Below are positions 1-10,800 of a stretch of 64,000 nt of DNA, in pieces. Below the pieces are notes generated by a model. The model was not told the DNA's origin and did no database searches. It was given only the letters and a program-made list of their open reading frames with translations. The stretch spans positions 22,501-86,500 of the forward strand of contig CALSFV010000361.1 in the NCBI GenBank assembly GCA_943737045.1, read 5' to 3'. Position 1 is the stretch's first letter, and each line of letters begins with the position of its first letter. The position numbers were made by a program, and so were the translations under genes. The DNA comes from Parapristionchus giblindavisi (taxonomy: Eukaryota; Nematoda; Chromadorea; Rhabditida; Diplogasteridae).

Positions 1-1042
1 CTCTCAATCAGTAATATCACTGGCTTTTATTTCCTTTGCTTATGAAGATTTCTCGATTCTCAAAATCTTAATCATGAGTGTCAGTGGCATCAAGTACATT
101 CACTTTTGCGAAAATGGACTCGGCCGATCTGTACTGTATATTGTTAAGGAGAAAAAGAGGCTGGGGGAGGGTGGTGGAGAGCGAGAAAAATGTTGAGAGG
201 AAGAGAAGGAAGCTGAGGTTGGGATGAAGGAGAGTGTGATTGAGAGAGAGGATTGGGAGAGAATGAGAAATAGTGAATGAGGAAACATCTGTTTAGTTTA
301 GTGTGATATGTTCGCGTCCATCATTCGGCAATATCAGTGCATGTGTATTACAATGGGAGAAGATGGATGGAGAAGATTATGAGGAAGATGATCTTTGATG
401 ATCTTTAAAGGATCAAGACCTTTTGGGGTTGTATCACCGATAGAAAATGTACGAAAATATGAATGATGACTACGGTAGACACGTATGTCCCATATGAGAC
501 GAAAGACAAGACATTTTTAGAATAATTGAAAATGATTACTAATCAATAATGTCCCCCTCGATCCGACAGTAATAAACAAACATGTGATTGGTCAATGGAA
601 TGCCCACACAGGTATTGATAAAAGGAAAGAAAACAATGATTTTGAAAAAAAACAAATAGCATTATGCAGTTCATTGAAATAGAATGCACAGGAGGGAATA
701 AGAATAACTCCACGTCAATGTATTGCTTAAAATTATATCATAAAGAAATTTGCTTTTCTGATGTTCGAAATAAATGCAAATAAACGAAAAGAAACGAAAA
801 TAAAAAGAGGAGAAAGAGGAGAGATAACTTTGATTCTCCTCTTGCAACTTTTGAACTGAGCATAAGAAGATTTGGAAGAATGACAAATGAGTAGTAACTT
901 GTAAACAATGTGATTAATCACTCAATCAATCAACTTCATCAAAGTTTTCGCGACGTAGGATCTTGGTGGAATGAAGAATATATCATTACTAGTAATAATA
1001 TTTTTTAAACAATTGACAACAGTGTCATTTTTCTTCAGATGC
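1..1042. other. intergenic, no gene seen
   Basis: I see no gene here. From about 110 to 290 the plus strand is purine-rich (GA tracts), which produces a serine/phenylalanine-rich minus-strand ORF with no domain character. A GATCTTTGATGATCTTTAAA stretch at about 390-409 resembles the word found beside splice sites elsewhere in the window. Confidence 0.6.
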
Positions 1043-1166
1043 TTTTAAAGGCTAGTAGCTATTTGACACTCCACTCTGGCCACACTCTCTCACAGATATA
1101 TAAAGCGAGGGAGCGTTGTCAGAGCGGAGAGTTCCATACAACCTTGGGGGGGGGGTGAGTCTTTAA
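1043..1166. mobile_element. hairpin MITE family A, copy 1
   Basis: Short imperfect palindrome bounded by TTTAAAG and CTTTAA. The arms carry the family words CTCTGGCCACACTCTCTC and its complement-like GAGCGTTGTCAGAGCGGAGAG around an AT-rich centre. TTAA at both edges suggests a TTAA target. Right arm is altered by a run of G. One of about 14 copies in the window. Confidence 0.7.
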
Positions 1167-1782
1167 TATTGATCAAGACGAAAAAGAATCCCATACAACA
1201 AAATAGGACTCACCGGATGGATTGTTATGGGGTTCTCTAAATTGGTGAAAATGAAATTTTTTGAAAAGACAAGAAAAGAGGGCGCACTTTAGTTCTCATT
1301 TTGAATTGTTGGAACAAATAAAGCTAAAAATTTCAGCTATAAAAGTTGGTGATATTTGGCATATGGGCATCTTTCCTCAATATCCATGTCTGTTGTCTAT
1401 GATAACAAAAACCCGTCTTTCTATATAAAATGAGTGCATCTATTAATAATAGAATAATGCTTTAGGTTACTAATCATAGAAATGTGTATGATTGTTTACA
1501 TATTGTAACAGCACTTTTTTTAGATAACTCAAAATAGCAGAAAGACAAGGCAAATATTTACAATCATTTAAATAAATAAGCATAAGTGATCCAGAAAACA
1601 GGTCCAGATTAGTAGATATTTGTTGAAATATTCGCTAAATTTTTAAAGGAGCGCGTCGGAACAAAAAAAAAGAAATTGAGAAGAGTGAGAAAAGGGAAGA
1701 GAACGGGACCAAAAGGAGCTGACTGGAGGACTCGAAAAAATATATAAATAAAGCGAAGAAAGTGAGGAACAGCAGTATGGAA

Positions 1783-1935
1783 AAGAGAGACGAGAGAGAG
1801 AAAGAATGTGAGAGACGCAGAGAAAGAGAGAGCTGGTGGTAATGAGATGTACACCACCAGAGAAGAAGGAGAGAGGAGAGAGAGAGAGGGTGAGAGAGAG
1901 GGGAGGGAAAGGGAGGGGAGGGGGACAGAGAGAGG
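1783..1935. repeat. GA-rich simple repeat
   Basis: Degenerate (GA)n / GGGA tract. Overlapping ORFs on both strands here encode only Arg/Glu or Ser/Leu/Phe runs and are repeat artefacts. Confidence 0.85.
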
Positions 1936-3049
1936 AACGGAAAGAGGATATCACGAAATACAGAAAATGGACGAAGAAGAAGAAGAATAGATATAGAGAG
2001 AAGAACCACAATTTGCTTTTGTATGTGGTGTAGAGATTCATAAATTCATCGGAAAAGCATATAAAATTTCGTAATTCATGATACTAAAGAAATCTAATAT
2101 GTTGAAGGGGATATTTGTTTGTTTATTTATTTATTCAAATATAATGAGCAGTAGTGTGATGTATAAGGGCAGAATAGTGATAGATGGATTTCCGTCGCAT
2201 AGTGTAATTTCGGTTTTAGCACCGTGACAGTTTTTAATGCGAAGGGTTTCAGGTACGGGTATACTGTATGATATGTATGTATAATGTATTATTGTAAGGG
2301 TATACTGAGTTATTTTCATAGTGTGAATGTTGAGCTTACAATTAGTTATGTCATATCATCTGCATAATTATATCGTCTTTATCGGTTAGACCCGATTCCC
2401 ATCATCAGAGACAAATCACCTCAAGCTAGGATAAGTAGTAAATAACATCTAACATAATTGATTATATGTACAATTCTGGAGAATAAGTTGTGGGTAACTT
2501 CTATCGTAGTGTACTTTAGTTATTCGCGCATTCTTACTGTAATGATATTGGCCCATTTTCAAAAGAAATATTTCCAAGTCAGCCACAAAACACTACTCAT
2601 TTGTTTCTCGTAGATCATGAAATAGCATACTTTGTTCGGAAACCTCGTCCGAGAACGGCGCACTTCACTCGCAAATCTCTACAGAAATGGTTGATTGATA
2701 AAAGTCGTCCCTAATGAGCACACGCCATGCACCAGTGCCCTACACGACGACAGCAATGAGGTGTCTGCCGTAAACAAGATTCGACTCGTCTTCTTCTTCT
2801 TCTTATTTAGGCCCTCCCGAACTCTCTCATTTTTATGTGCTCTCTCACGTTCTCTCACTCTCTATCTCTGGTGCTCTCTCACTTAACAGTATTCACTAAC
2901 TTGCACAACCTCTCCTGAGGGAGGTCTCTCTCTCCCCTTTCTATCCCTCTCCTTTTTCTTCCTCTCCCTCTCCCTCTCTCTTCCTCTTGCATCTTCTTCG
3001 TCAAGTGAATTCGCCCCGAGGGCCATTTTGGGTCCTTCGAAATGAGAAG
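1936..3049. other. intergenic, no gene seen
   Basis: AT-rich, no convincing coding signal. CT-rich patch at about 2925-2990 (CTCCCTCTCCCTCTC) precedes the GA array that follows. Confidence 0.5.
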
Positions 3050-3050
3050 C

Positions 3051-3102
3051 GAAAGAGAGAGAGAGAAAGAGAGAGAGAGAGAGCGCGAGATAGAGAGGGA
3101 GA

Positions 3103-3155
<53 letters not shown>

Positions 3156-3160
3156 AGAGG
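3051..3160. repeat. (GA)n microsatellite
   Basis: Nearly pure GA dinucleotide array interrupted by GCGC and GGGA. It generates Arg-Glu repeat ORFs on one strand and Ser-Leu ORFs on the other, neither of which is a gene. Confidence 0.95.
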
Positions 3161-3379
3161 CACGGAGAGGTATCGAGAAAGGAAAAGAAGAAAGTTATAA
3201 AATAGAGAGATCCGCGTTCTTTTTCTGGAAGGCCGCAAGATTTTTGATATGTGGTCGTTTGGTTTTCAGAGATGCACTTCACAACAAAGTCATAGGTGAA
3301 ATTAAATATTTATTTGAAAATCTTTCTTTAAAAATGATCAGTTTCTCATATCTAGTTAATATTTCATTATGTACTAATC

Positions 3380-3502
3380 CTTAAAAGCATACCAAGAGAC
3401 AATTTAACTCTCTGCTCTGGCAACACTCTCTCATAGACAAAGAAAGCGAGATAGTGTAGCCAGAGCTGAGATTTTCAAATTAGAAGGTATATGCCTTTAA
3501 AG
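3380..3502. mobile_element. hairpin MITE family A, copy 2
   Basis: TTAAAAGCATACC start, CTCTGGCAACACTCTCTC left arm, AGACAAAGAAAGCGAG loop region, CAGAGCTGAGATTTTCAAAT right arm and a CCTTTAAAG end, so both TTAA-containing termini are preserved. Confidence 0.8.
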
Positions 3503-4084
3503 TTACCCCCCAAAACCCACTTTCAGCAAAGTACTTCAATAGTGAGCGTAGTAGAAAATAGTAATGACTAGGTATGCTGATTATGGGTGAGAGAGAGAGC
3601 CATTTTTAAAAGAGGATATGATTTTGAGTGATTTTTTCGCATTGAAAGGACTTCGATCACAGACCCTAGCGGTCTGCTTATTTAGTACGGCACATTCGGA
3701 ATCAATTCAATCTATAAGAGGGAGACAAAACAAATGGAATGAATGAATGAAGATACAAACTTCAATGCTACGATCATAACTCAGTTGAGTCTAGAACGAA
3801 CTATCAATAAGAATGAGAACTACGATGTTCAAATAATGTTTTTTTAATACTACACAACCTTGTACATAGTTGTTCTAATACGTGATGGAGTCAGTAAAAG
3901 GGGAGGATAAGTTCTATTTTTTATCGAGAACAAAGAAATAAATTGTGAATCGGGTACCTAAGTTATAGTAACAAGAAATTAAACTGGAAAATGAAAAATA
4001 GATTGTAAATATGCAAAAGGATTTTCATAGTTCTCTTTCTGTTATAGACAACAGTGAAGGAATCGACGACTAAGTGTTAATCGT
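3503..4084. other. intergenic, no gene seen
   Basis: AT-rich spacer between two hairpin MITE copies. No ORF with coding character. Confidence 0.5.
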
Positions 4085-4200
4085 CTTTAAAGGCACACCC
4101 GAGCAAACTTTATTCTACGCTCTGGCAACACTTTCTCATAGACAAAGAAAGCGAGAGAGCATTGCGAGAGCGGAGAGTTTCAAATGGTTGTACCTTTAAA
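4085..4200. mobile_element. hairpin MITE family A, copy 3 (best-preserved)
   Basis: Starts TTTAAAGGCACACCCGAGC and ends GTACCTTTAAA. The arms pair around AGACAAAGAAAGCGAGAG. At 116 bp with symmetric TTTAAAGG/CCTTTAAA ends it is the clearest copy to define the family. Confidence 0.85.
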
Positions 4201-4334
4201 TAGAAGAGCAAAGATTGTCGTTCCTTTCAGTTCAATGAATAAAATGAAGCGAATTGTAGAGAATGAAATAGAGAGGAAATGGACGAAGATCAAGGGAGGC
4301 ATTAAGAGATGTGAGAGTGAGAAATGTATATCTG

Positions 4335-4354
4335 AGATGAGAAAGGGAGAGAGA

Positions 4355-4412
<58 letters not shown>

Positions 4413-4415
4413 GGA
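4335..4415. repeat. (GA)n microsatellite
   Basis: GA array followed by further GA-rich sequence to about 4670. Surrounding Arg/Glu and Ser/Leu ORFs are artefacts. Confidence 0.9.
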
Positions 4416-4679
4416 GAGTTAGACGACCGGCAATTTGTTCCGATAGAGGGCCATGAAATGGAAAATGAAGTGAGAAATCGGAGGAAGAAGAAGAAGAGTT
4501 TGAGAGAGGACGAGCAGACTGGAAGAAGATGCTAAACGAAGCAGACTTAGAAGGGAAGAGAGATAGGGGGAGACGGAGAGAAGGAGAGGGAAAGAGAATG
4601 AGATAGAGAGAGAGGGTGAGAGAGGGAGAGAGAGGGAGAGAGAAGAAATGAGGGAGGGGGTAGAGGGGGAGAGAGAGAT

Positions 4680-5060
4680 ACAAGATATCTTCGTGTTGAG
4701 TAAAGCAACAATCACATTTACTCGTCCTCTTCCTATGTCCATCTATCTCTTATCCTCTTCCCCCCTCTTAGATGTCGTCCATTGTAGCTTTATTCATCTT
4801 CAATCTCTCTCCCCCTCCCTCTCCCTATTCCACTGCCTTTCCTCTCCTCCCTCGCAAATCCGCGTCCGTCTCTGTCACATCATCACTCTTTGAAAATCAA
4901 AAAATTCTTAATATTTCTGATTTTCCGAACAGTTGTACATTCTTCAAAATAGAACTTTGGGGTTTCACAAATGAGTTAATTTGTTTTATTGATTACGACT
5001 TAGGTTGAATAGGTTATTTGCTGTTATTGTAAGATCAAAGCAAATCAAATCATTTATTTC
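4680..5060. other. intergenic, CT-rich then AT-rich
   Basis: Pyrimidine-rich to about 4860, then AT-rich. No gene recognised. Confidence 0.5.
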
Positions 5061-5452
5061 CTGTATAAGAATTGTATGGTATTCAGGTCTTGTCACGTTA
5101 AACGGAGTCAGGAAAACTATTCTTCTTATGCCATAGTAGTCGATGGAGTATGTGTCGTTCGGTTTGATAATCTGATCATTCTGAGAAGAATGCAATGCCA
5201 TCTCCTTCTCGATCAGTGTCGCATTTACGAACATTTCACCGAATCCTTTACTGATGAAAAGGTCTTTACCCTCGATTGAGTGATCAATTCTCTGAACTAC
5301 ACAATCATCGCGAAAGATGCCAAGGAATCTGCCACACTAGGCGGCATCTGGTCACTGGTCATGCCTCGCATTCTGATATGTGATGGCATATGCTTTACAT
5401 GTCGGATCCCTCTCGTGTTTGTGATCCCAGTCGTAAAGATGAACCAGAACTA

Positions 5453-5919
5453 CACTCACAGAAAATTCCCTTAGGGAAGTTTTAGAACTGCATTTCCCTT
5501 AGGGAATAATTCCCTGATCTGCTGAGAATCCCTTGTATGTAAGGGATTTCTTATCAGGGAATTATTCCCTTAAAAAATTTCCTTACATATAAGGGATTTC
5601 CAATTTCAACCTGCATGTGTGCGAGCGCGTCTGACTAGAGCTATCATCAAGTTTTACGAGAGTTCAAACATGTTCACATGGCTTAGTGGCAAGAGTGTTG
5701 TGTAGTGATCCGAACCTCGTATGTTCGAATCCTACCCAGCGTAAATCAACTTTGCCCATTTTTCTTATTGTTTAAATCTATTTCAAATCCCTTAAATGTA
5801 AGGCAATAATTCCCTTACAGGTAAGGGAAATAATTCCCTTATATAACTGGGAATAATTCTCTAGGGGTACCTTAGCCAGGGAATTATTCCCTTACATATA
5901 AGGAATTTTTCTGTGAGTG
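5453..5919. mobile_element. TA-flanked MITE with central tRNA-like promoter (element T1)
   Basis: 467-bp element flanked by TA on both sides (5451-5452 and 5920-5921). Its termini are inverted repeats beginning CACTCACAGAAAATTCC on the left and the complement of that (one base different) on the right. The interior is packed with palindromic words AAGGGAATTATTCCCTTA. Near the centre is a Pol III-type internal promoter: A box TGGCTTAGTGG at 5679-5689 and B box GTTCGAATCC at 5723-5732. The TA duplication and TIRs suggest mobilisation by a Tc1/mariner-type transposase, while the promoter resembles a tRNA-derived SINE. It sits inside the mariner fossil. Confidence 0.8.
5679..5732 (+). promoter_or_regulatory. 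tRNA-like Pol III promoter (A and B boxes) in element T1
   Basis: TGGCTTAGTGG matches the A-box pattern TRGYNNARNGG and GTTCGAATCC matches the B-box core. The box starts are 44 nt apart, normal for a tRNA gene. I could not draw a complete cloverleaf, so this is more likely a tRNA-derived promoter than a working tRNA gene. Confidence 0.6.
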
Positions 5920-6075
5920 TACTAAATCAACAAAAAATTTTGCGTGCTTCAGCAGTGCGACGGAAACAGTCAAAGCCACGACCAAGTGGCTTGCGGAGAA
6001 CGTTCCTGACTACATCACTCCCAACGAATGACCCCATCTCACCTGACTTCAATCCCCCCTGAACCGCAGTACCAT

Positions 6076-6606
6076 CAGGGCTGGGATTTTTTGAAAATAA
6101 TTTCAAAAAATTTTTTGATCAAAAAATTCAAAAAATGGCTCAAAAAAATTTTTGAATTCAAAATTTTTTGAAAAAGTTCTTTACTTCGTTTAAAAGTATA
6201 CTAAGCAATTCAGACACATCATTTTTGCCTGAAAAGTGGTTACAACGTTCAATTACGCAATTAACCAAATTCTGAAACATGAAAAACATCATACAATATT
6301 TTTTTCACTTTTTAAAAATTCTACGTCAATGCATTGGGCACACTAATCCACACTAAAACCCATAGAATCCGTTTCATCAAGGCCGTGAAAAATGATAAAA
6401 ATGGGAATTTAGTTAAGTTTTGTCAAATGTTGTCGCAATTTTCCACTAATGTTTCACCTTTTTGTCGTTTTAACGGCACTTTTTTACATTTAATTTTTTT
6501 TGATTTTTTGAGAAAAATTCAAAAAACTTTTTTGATTTTGAATTTTTTGAAATGGTCAAAAAATTCAAAAAATTCAAAAAATCAAAATCAAAAAATCCCA
6601 GCCCTG
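6076..6606. mobile_element. hAT-type MITE with TTTTTTGAA word array
   Basis: 531 bp flanked by a perfect 8-bp target duplication AGTACCAT (6068-6075 and 6607-6614). Termini CAGGGCTGGGATTTTTTGA are inverted. Both ends consist of many copies of the word TTTTTTGAA and its complement, arranged as subterminal repeats. An 8-bp duplication with CAG-starting TIRs is the hAT signature. No transposase is present, so it is non-autonomous. Inserted in the mariner fossil. Confidence 0.85.
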
Positions 6607-6739
6607 AGTACCATGGGATCTGGAGAGCAAGATCTCCACTACCAAGTGCAAGACTCTGGGCAGCCTGAAGTGTGCTATCCTCCGAGCATGGGACAAACTC
6701 AACGACGACTACCTCCGTAAAAGCATATTGCCTTCGAGA

Positions 6740-7814
6740 AGTTCCTCCTTTCTTGTATTAAAGAGAAAGGGAGCACATCAAAATCTATTGACATATTTTT
6801 GATATTAATGAAGTGTATAGTATGAAACAGATTGCTCAACTCGCATTCAAACGGGAGATACTGATAAAGGTTCGAGGACAAGTAATTTTCACGCACCCTG
6901 TAAACTTAGGTGACTTCCAGTCGACGAATTCACTCAATGGGAGACGCAACAATCTCACAGTAATAATCTCTTTGTCATCCAACCCCAGGAGTTCTATAGG
7001 GAGGTGATTCATAAAGTGGCAGTAGGTCATGATACACATAGTGATTTTTATTAACAGTGGATTTGTTCTATATTTTTAGTTATGAAGAATGTCGAGGATC
7101 ACTAAAACCACTTTTAAAATGAAAGAAAAGATTAATTCACATTTAAAGATGCAAGTGAGTTTTGCCAAAAGTCAAATATAGTGGCTGCCAAAAAGAATGC
7201 AATATCGTGTTTATGAGTGTATTTTTTTCAAAGTTAATGAAATATCCTAAAATTTTTATGTGTGGAAAAGAAGGAAATATAACACCGAACCTACAGCATA
7301 TTACATTTGATAGTAAAAAATTGGAAAAAAATCAAATTTTGTCAAAAACTGCTAAATCAACAATTCACAACGGGTCATCAAACTCGTTGGAAAGTGCGCG
7401 TACGATGATGAAGTCAATGGGAGGGATTAGGGTATAAAGAACGACAGAAAAATTTCATCAGAATAATTCATCAACTTTGAAAAAAATTATATTCAAAACA
7501 CGATGTTCCATTCTTATGTTGTATTATATTTCGCCGCTACTGTAGTAATTGAAAAGATAAATTAGCAACAATAAGTCAATAATTTACGCTATTTCTTTCG
7601 TATAATGTCTCTCTCTCAATGTCAAGCACTCCAATGTATACTGTGAAAAAGTCAGTCCACGGTCCACTTCTTGGTGTGCCCAGTTTACTGTGGGTTCGCG
7701 CTATACACCATCTCCCTAGTGTCTTTCACCACAACTATAGCACTGTTTCGTCTTGTTTTTCTTCATATATTTTTCCGTTTAAAAATCGATTTCAAGGTTT
7801 CCAATCAAAGTCGA
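6740..7814. other. upstream region of the TGFBRAP1-like gene
   Basis: No coding exon recognised. The stretch includes CTCTCTCAATGTC just before 7620 and candidate 3' splice-like pyrimidine tracts near 7790, but no assignable promoter element. Short ORFs here lack domain character. Confidence 0.4.
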
Positions 7815-10800
7815 ATGGACAGTAGTCAGGTGGCACTGTTCCGTCTCGTTTCTGAGACGAAACTCGACGATTTACTGAGCTCCTTCGAATACGTAAGTTG
7901 TTTTTGATCTTTGATCTTTAAAAAATACTTTGGATTTAGGTAGTAGGCGTGACGGGAGAGGCCAATAGAAGCTTTGCACTGACAAGTAACGGGAGAATTC
8001 TGACTTTGAACGAACGATGGAGAGTTCAATCCGAAGCGAGACTTCCTATGGCGGTTGGTTCTCTTTTTGCGAATGTTTTATCGATACATTTCTTATTTCA
8101 CCAACTATTTGTTTGGTCTCTAGGACATTGTGGCGGGACTATATCTCCACTCTCCTATATCAAAAAATATTATGAAAAGAAAGAATAAGAACAAAAGCGC
8201 CTCATTCGGCCATAATCGCCTGTGATCCGTATAGGACGGACGACCAAAAAGACCGCGGTCATTTTGGTCGTCCGTCCTATACGCTACAGGGCGGACGACC
8301 AAAATGACCGTGGATAATTGGCGTAGATCGGAATTATGACGCTTCTGGAACGATACATAGTGTTGTTGTTCTTACGAAATTTTCACCTTCTTTTCGTTCT
8401 TTACTCTGATTTCCTTTTACCATTTGCTTACCTTTTGCGGATTCTAACATTACATACATAGAGGGCAGGTGCCCATTCTGACGACAATAAAATGAGGAAA
8501 ACTGCGGGCTGAAAAAAACAAGCATCACCTCTATCTATTTGTCGCGGCGCTTCTCATTCCAAGGCGTCCGCACTAATCTATTCATCCACATAATTACTTT
8601 ATCGATTAAGTTTCTATTCACAATCAGCAGAGTTCTTTAGTTAAGGTTTGCTTAGGCTTAGTATCCGCACTACTCTATTAATCCACTTAATTACTTTATC
8701 GATTAATTTTCTATTCACAATCAGCAGAGTTCTTTAGTTAAGGTTTGCTTATGCTTAGTATCCGCACTACTCTATTGTTCCACTTAATTACTTTATCGAT
8801 TAAGTTTCTATTCACAATCAGCAGAGTTCTTTAGTTAAGGTTTGCTTAGGCTTAGTATCCGCACTACTCTATTGATCCACTTAATTACTTTATGATCCGC
8901 TTTAGCTAAAGAAGGTTGTTTATTTGCTAAAGAACGGATGGCCTTAATTAGTGTCTATAACGAGCATTCGACTAAATAGGTACAAAAAGATTTAAATGAT
9001 ATATGCGTGATGATTGTTATTTTCCGATCAATCTAGAAAAGAAAAATTGATCAAGAATAATAAACACAAGCAGTCCATTTTTTAAAGTCCACAAAAGACA
9101 AGCAAATGATAAAAGGAAAGCAGAGCCAAGGTAAAAAAAGTAAAAATGACGATTTAAAAAAGTGAACAATTTGTCATTTTATGATACAACATTATAGAAC
9201 GAAACTCTTGTAAAAAAATGCATGAAAATGAGAAAAAAACTTTTGCGACCTTTTAAATTCTTTCTCTCCGATTTGGATGATACTTTTTTTCATTAATCAT
9301 AACGAGGGGAAGGAGAAGGCCTATCCACTTGTTTTCGCCAAATTTGCATTTTTATCGATTTTTTTATATTATTATTATTTTATCAACGTGCGTATGCACG
9401 AAACGAGACACATAAAAGTGACTAGTGAAAATTCATGAAATTTAAATGTGATATATTGGGGGGGTCAGGGTTTGATATCTCAGGGTGGAAAGAGGATCTC
9501 TCATAGGATACAATGGTCCCTCTCTTGGACGAAGACGGAGGGTGACAGTGCGAGTGAGCGAGGAGTGTGTGGTGGTGAACTCAGTTGTGGACCATGAGAA
9601 CTTGCGGAGGTAACAGCATCTTCAGTGAGAATGGCCAGGACCAAAGATCAACTATGAAAGATATCGACGACTACAGAAGGGGTGATGGTGGGACCTACCA
9701 GAAAGGATAAAAGAAACAAGCATATGTCTGTGAACTGCTCGCATGGGAGGCGGACAAGGCGAGATGAAAGGAAATAAGAAAGGGAAAGATATATAAAAGA
9801 CAAGGATAGAGACACAGAGAGAAAAGTTCACATCTTTCACTTTTGTTAGCCTTTTTGTAAATATCAGCAAAAAAATGGAAGAAGAAAAGAAAAAATTATC
9901 TACCACTTTGGGAAGCCATATCTCTCTCAAATATTGACCTGCAGTGAGAAATTTTTTTTTAATTGACTCGAAATAAACTAATATTTGACGTTACTCAACT
10001 AAATGTATGTTGCTAAAACGCCATCTTCTACCATTTTTCATCGGCAAAACTGATTTTTTGGGTACAATATGCCAATGTTCTCAAAAAATTTTTCACAATT
10101 TTTTTCATACAATTTTTATTCGGGATTCTGATTTCCCTTCCTCGAATTGAGGAACACACATATTTCATATGTCATAATTCGCGGCACACAATATCGATCC
10201 TCATCTTGAAAACTATCAAATTTCATGACTTGTATTACTAGGTCATTTTGTAGAGCTTTGAGAGCTTTCGATTTGTATACCTTAATTGCGAATTTGCATA
10301 AAAATGAAGAGAGAAGACATACGACATATATTTTTAATGAAATAACTCTGAGGATCGATATTGGGTGAAAAAAATTTCACGCTGTAGGTCAATATTTGAA
10401 TGAGATATGGCTCCCCAAAGTGGTAGATCACGAAATCGATAAAAATGCAAATTTGGCGAAAACAAATGGTTAGGCCTTTTCCTTTCTCTCGTTATTATTA
10501 ATGTAACAATTATCATCCAAATCGGAGAGAAAAAATTAAAACGGTCGCATGGCCTCTTTCATTCGTACAGGAGATCTGTGATAGGATGAAAATATGCATG
10601 GGAATAATACAAATACACGTAGGAACACTTTTTGTGTGAATAGTGTGAAAATGGCCGCCGCGTCCCGCTGTTCACGTTCATTTTGGCCGTCCGCCATATA
10701 CGCTACAAGACGGACAACCAAAAAGACCGCGGTCTTTTTGGTCGTCCGTCCTATACGGTTAATTATAATCGCCGTTGATTCATTATTTTTTCAGAAGAAA

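Larger units (their letters stand above)
5065..6736 (+). pseudogene. mariner-like transposase fossil
   Basis: Decayed DDE transposase of the Tc1/mariner superfamily in several frames. Visible family landmarks, in order, are FTDEKVFTLD (about 5250-5276, containing the first catalytic Asp in this family), an in-frame TGA, VINSLN, GGIWS, PLVFV, VKMNQNY (ending at about 5450), then after an insertion TTKWLAENVPDYITP followed by NEWPHL and a frameshifted DFNP, and after a second insertion LGSLKCAILRAWDKL (about 6655-6705). Two MITEs split it (5453-5919 and 6076-6606). Stops, frameshifts and insertions show it is dead. The family assignment rests on the order and spacing of these motifs. Terminal inverted repeats of the fossil itself were not located. 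Confidence 0.75.

Noticed and set aside
5679..5732. Functional tRNA genes here and at 13583-13636
   Set aside because: A and B boxes are present but no complete cloverleaf, and both lie in the middle of inverted-repeat elements.
8557..8898. CRISPR-like array
   Set aside because: Units are contiguous 97-bp tandem repeats with no spacers, in a eukaryotic intron.
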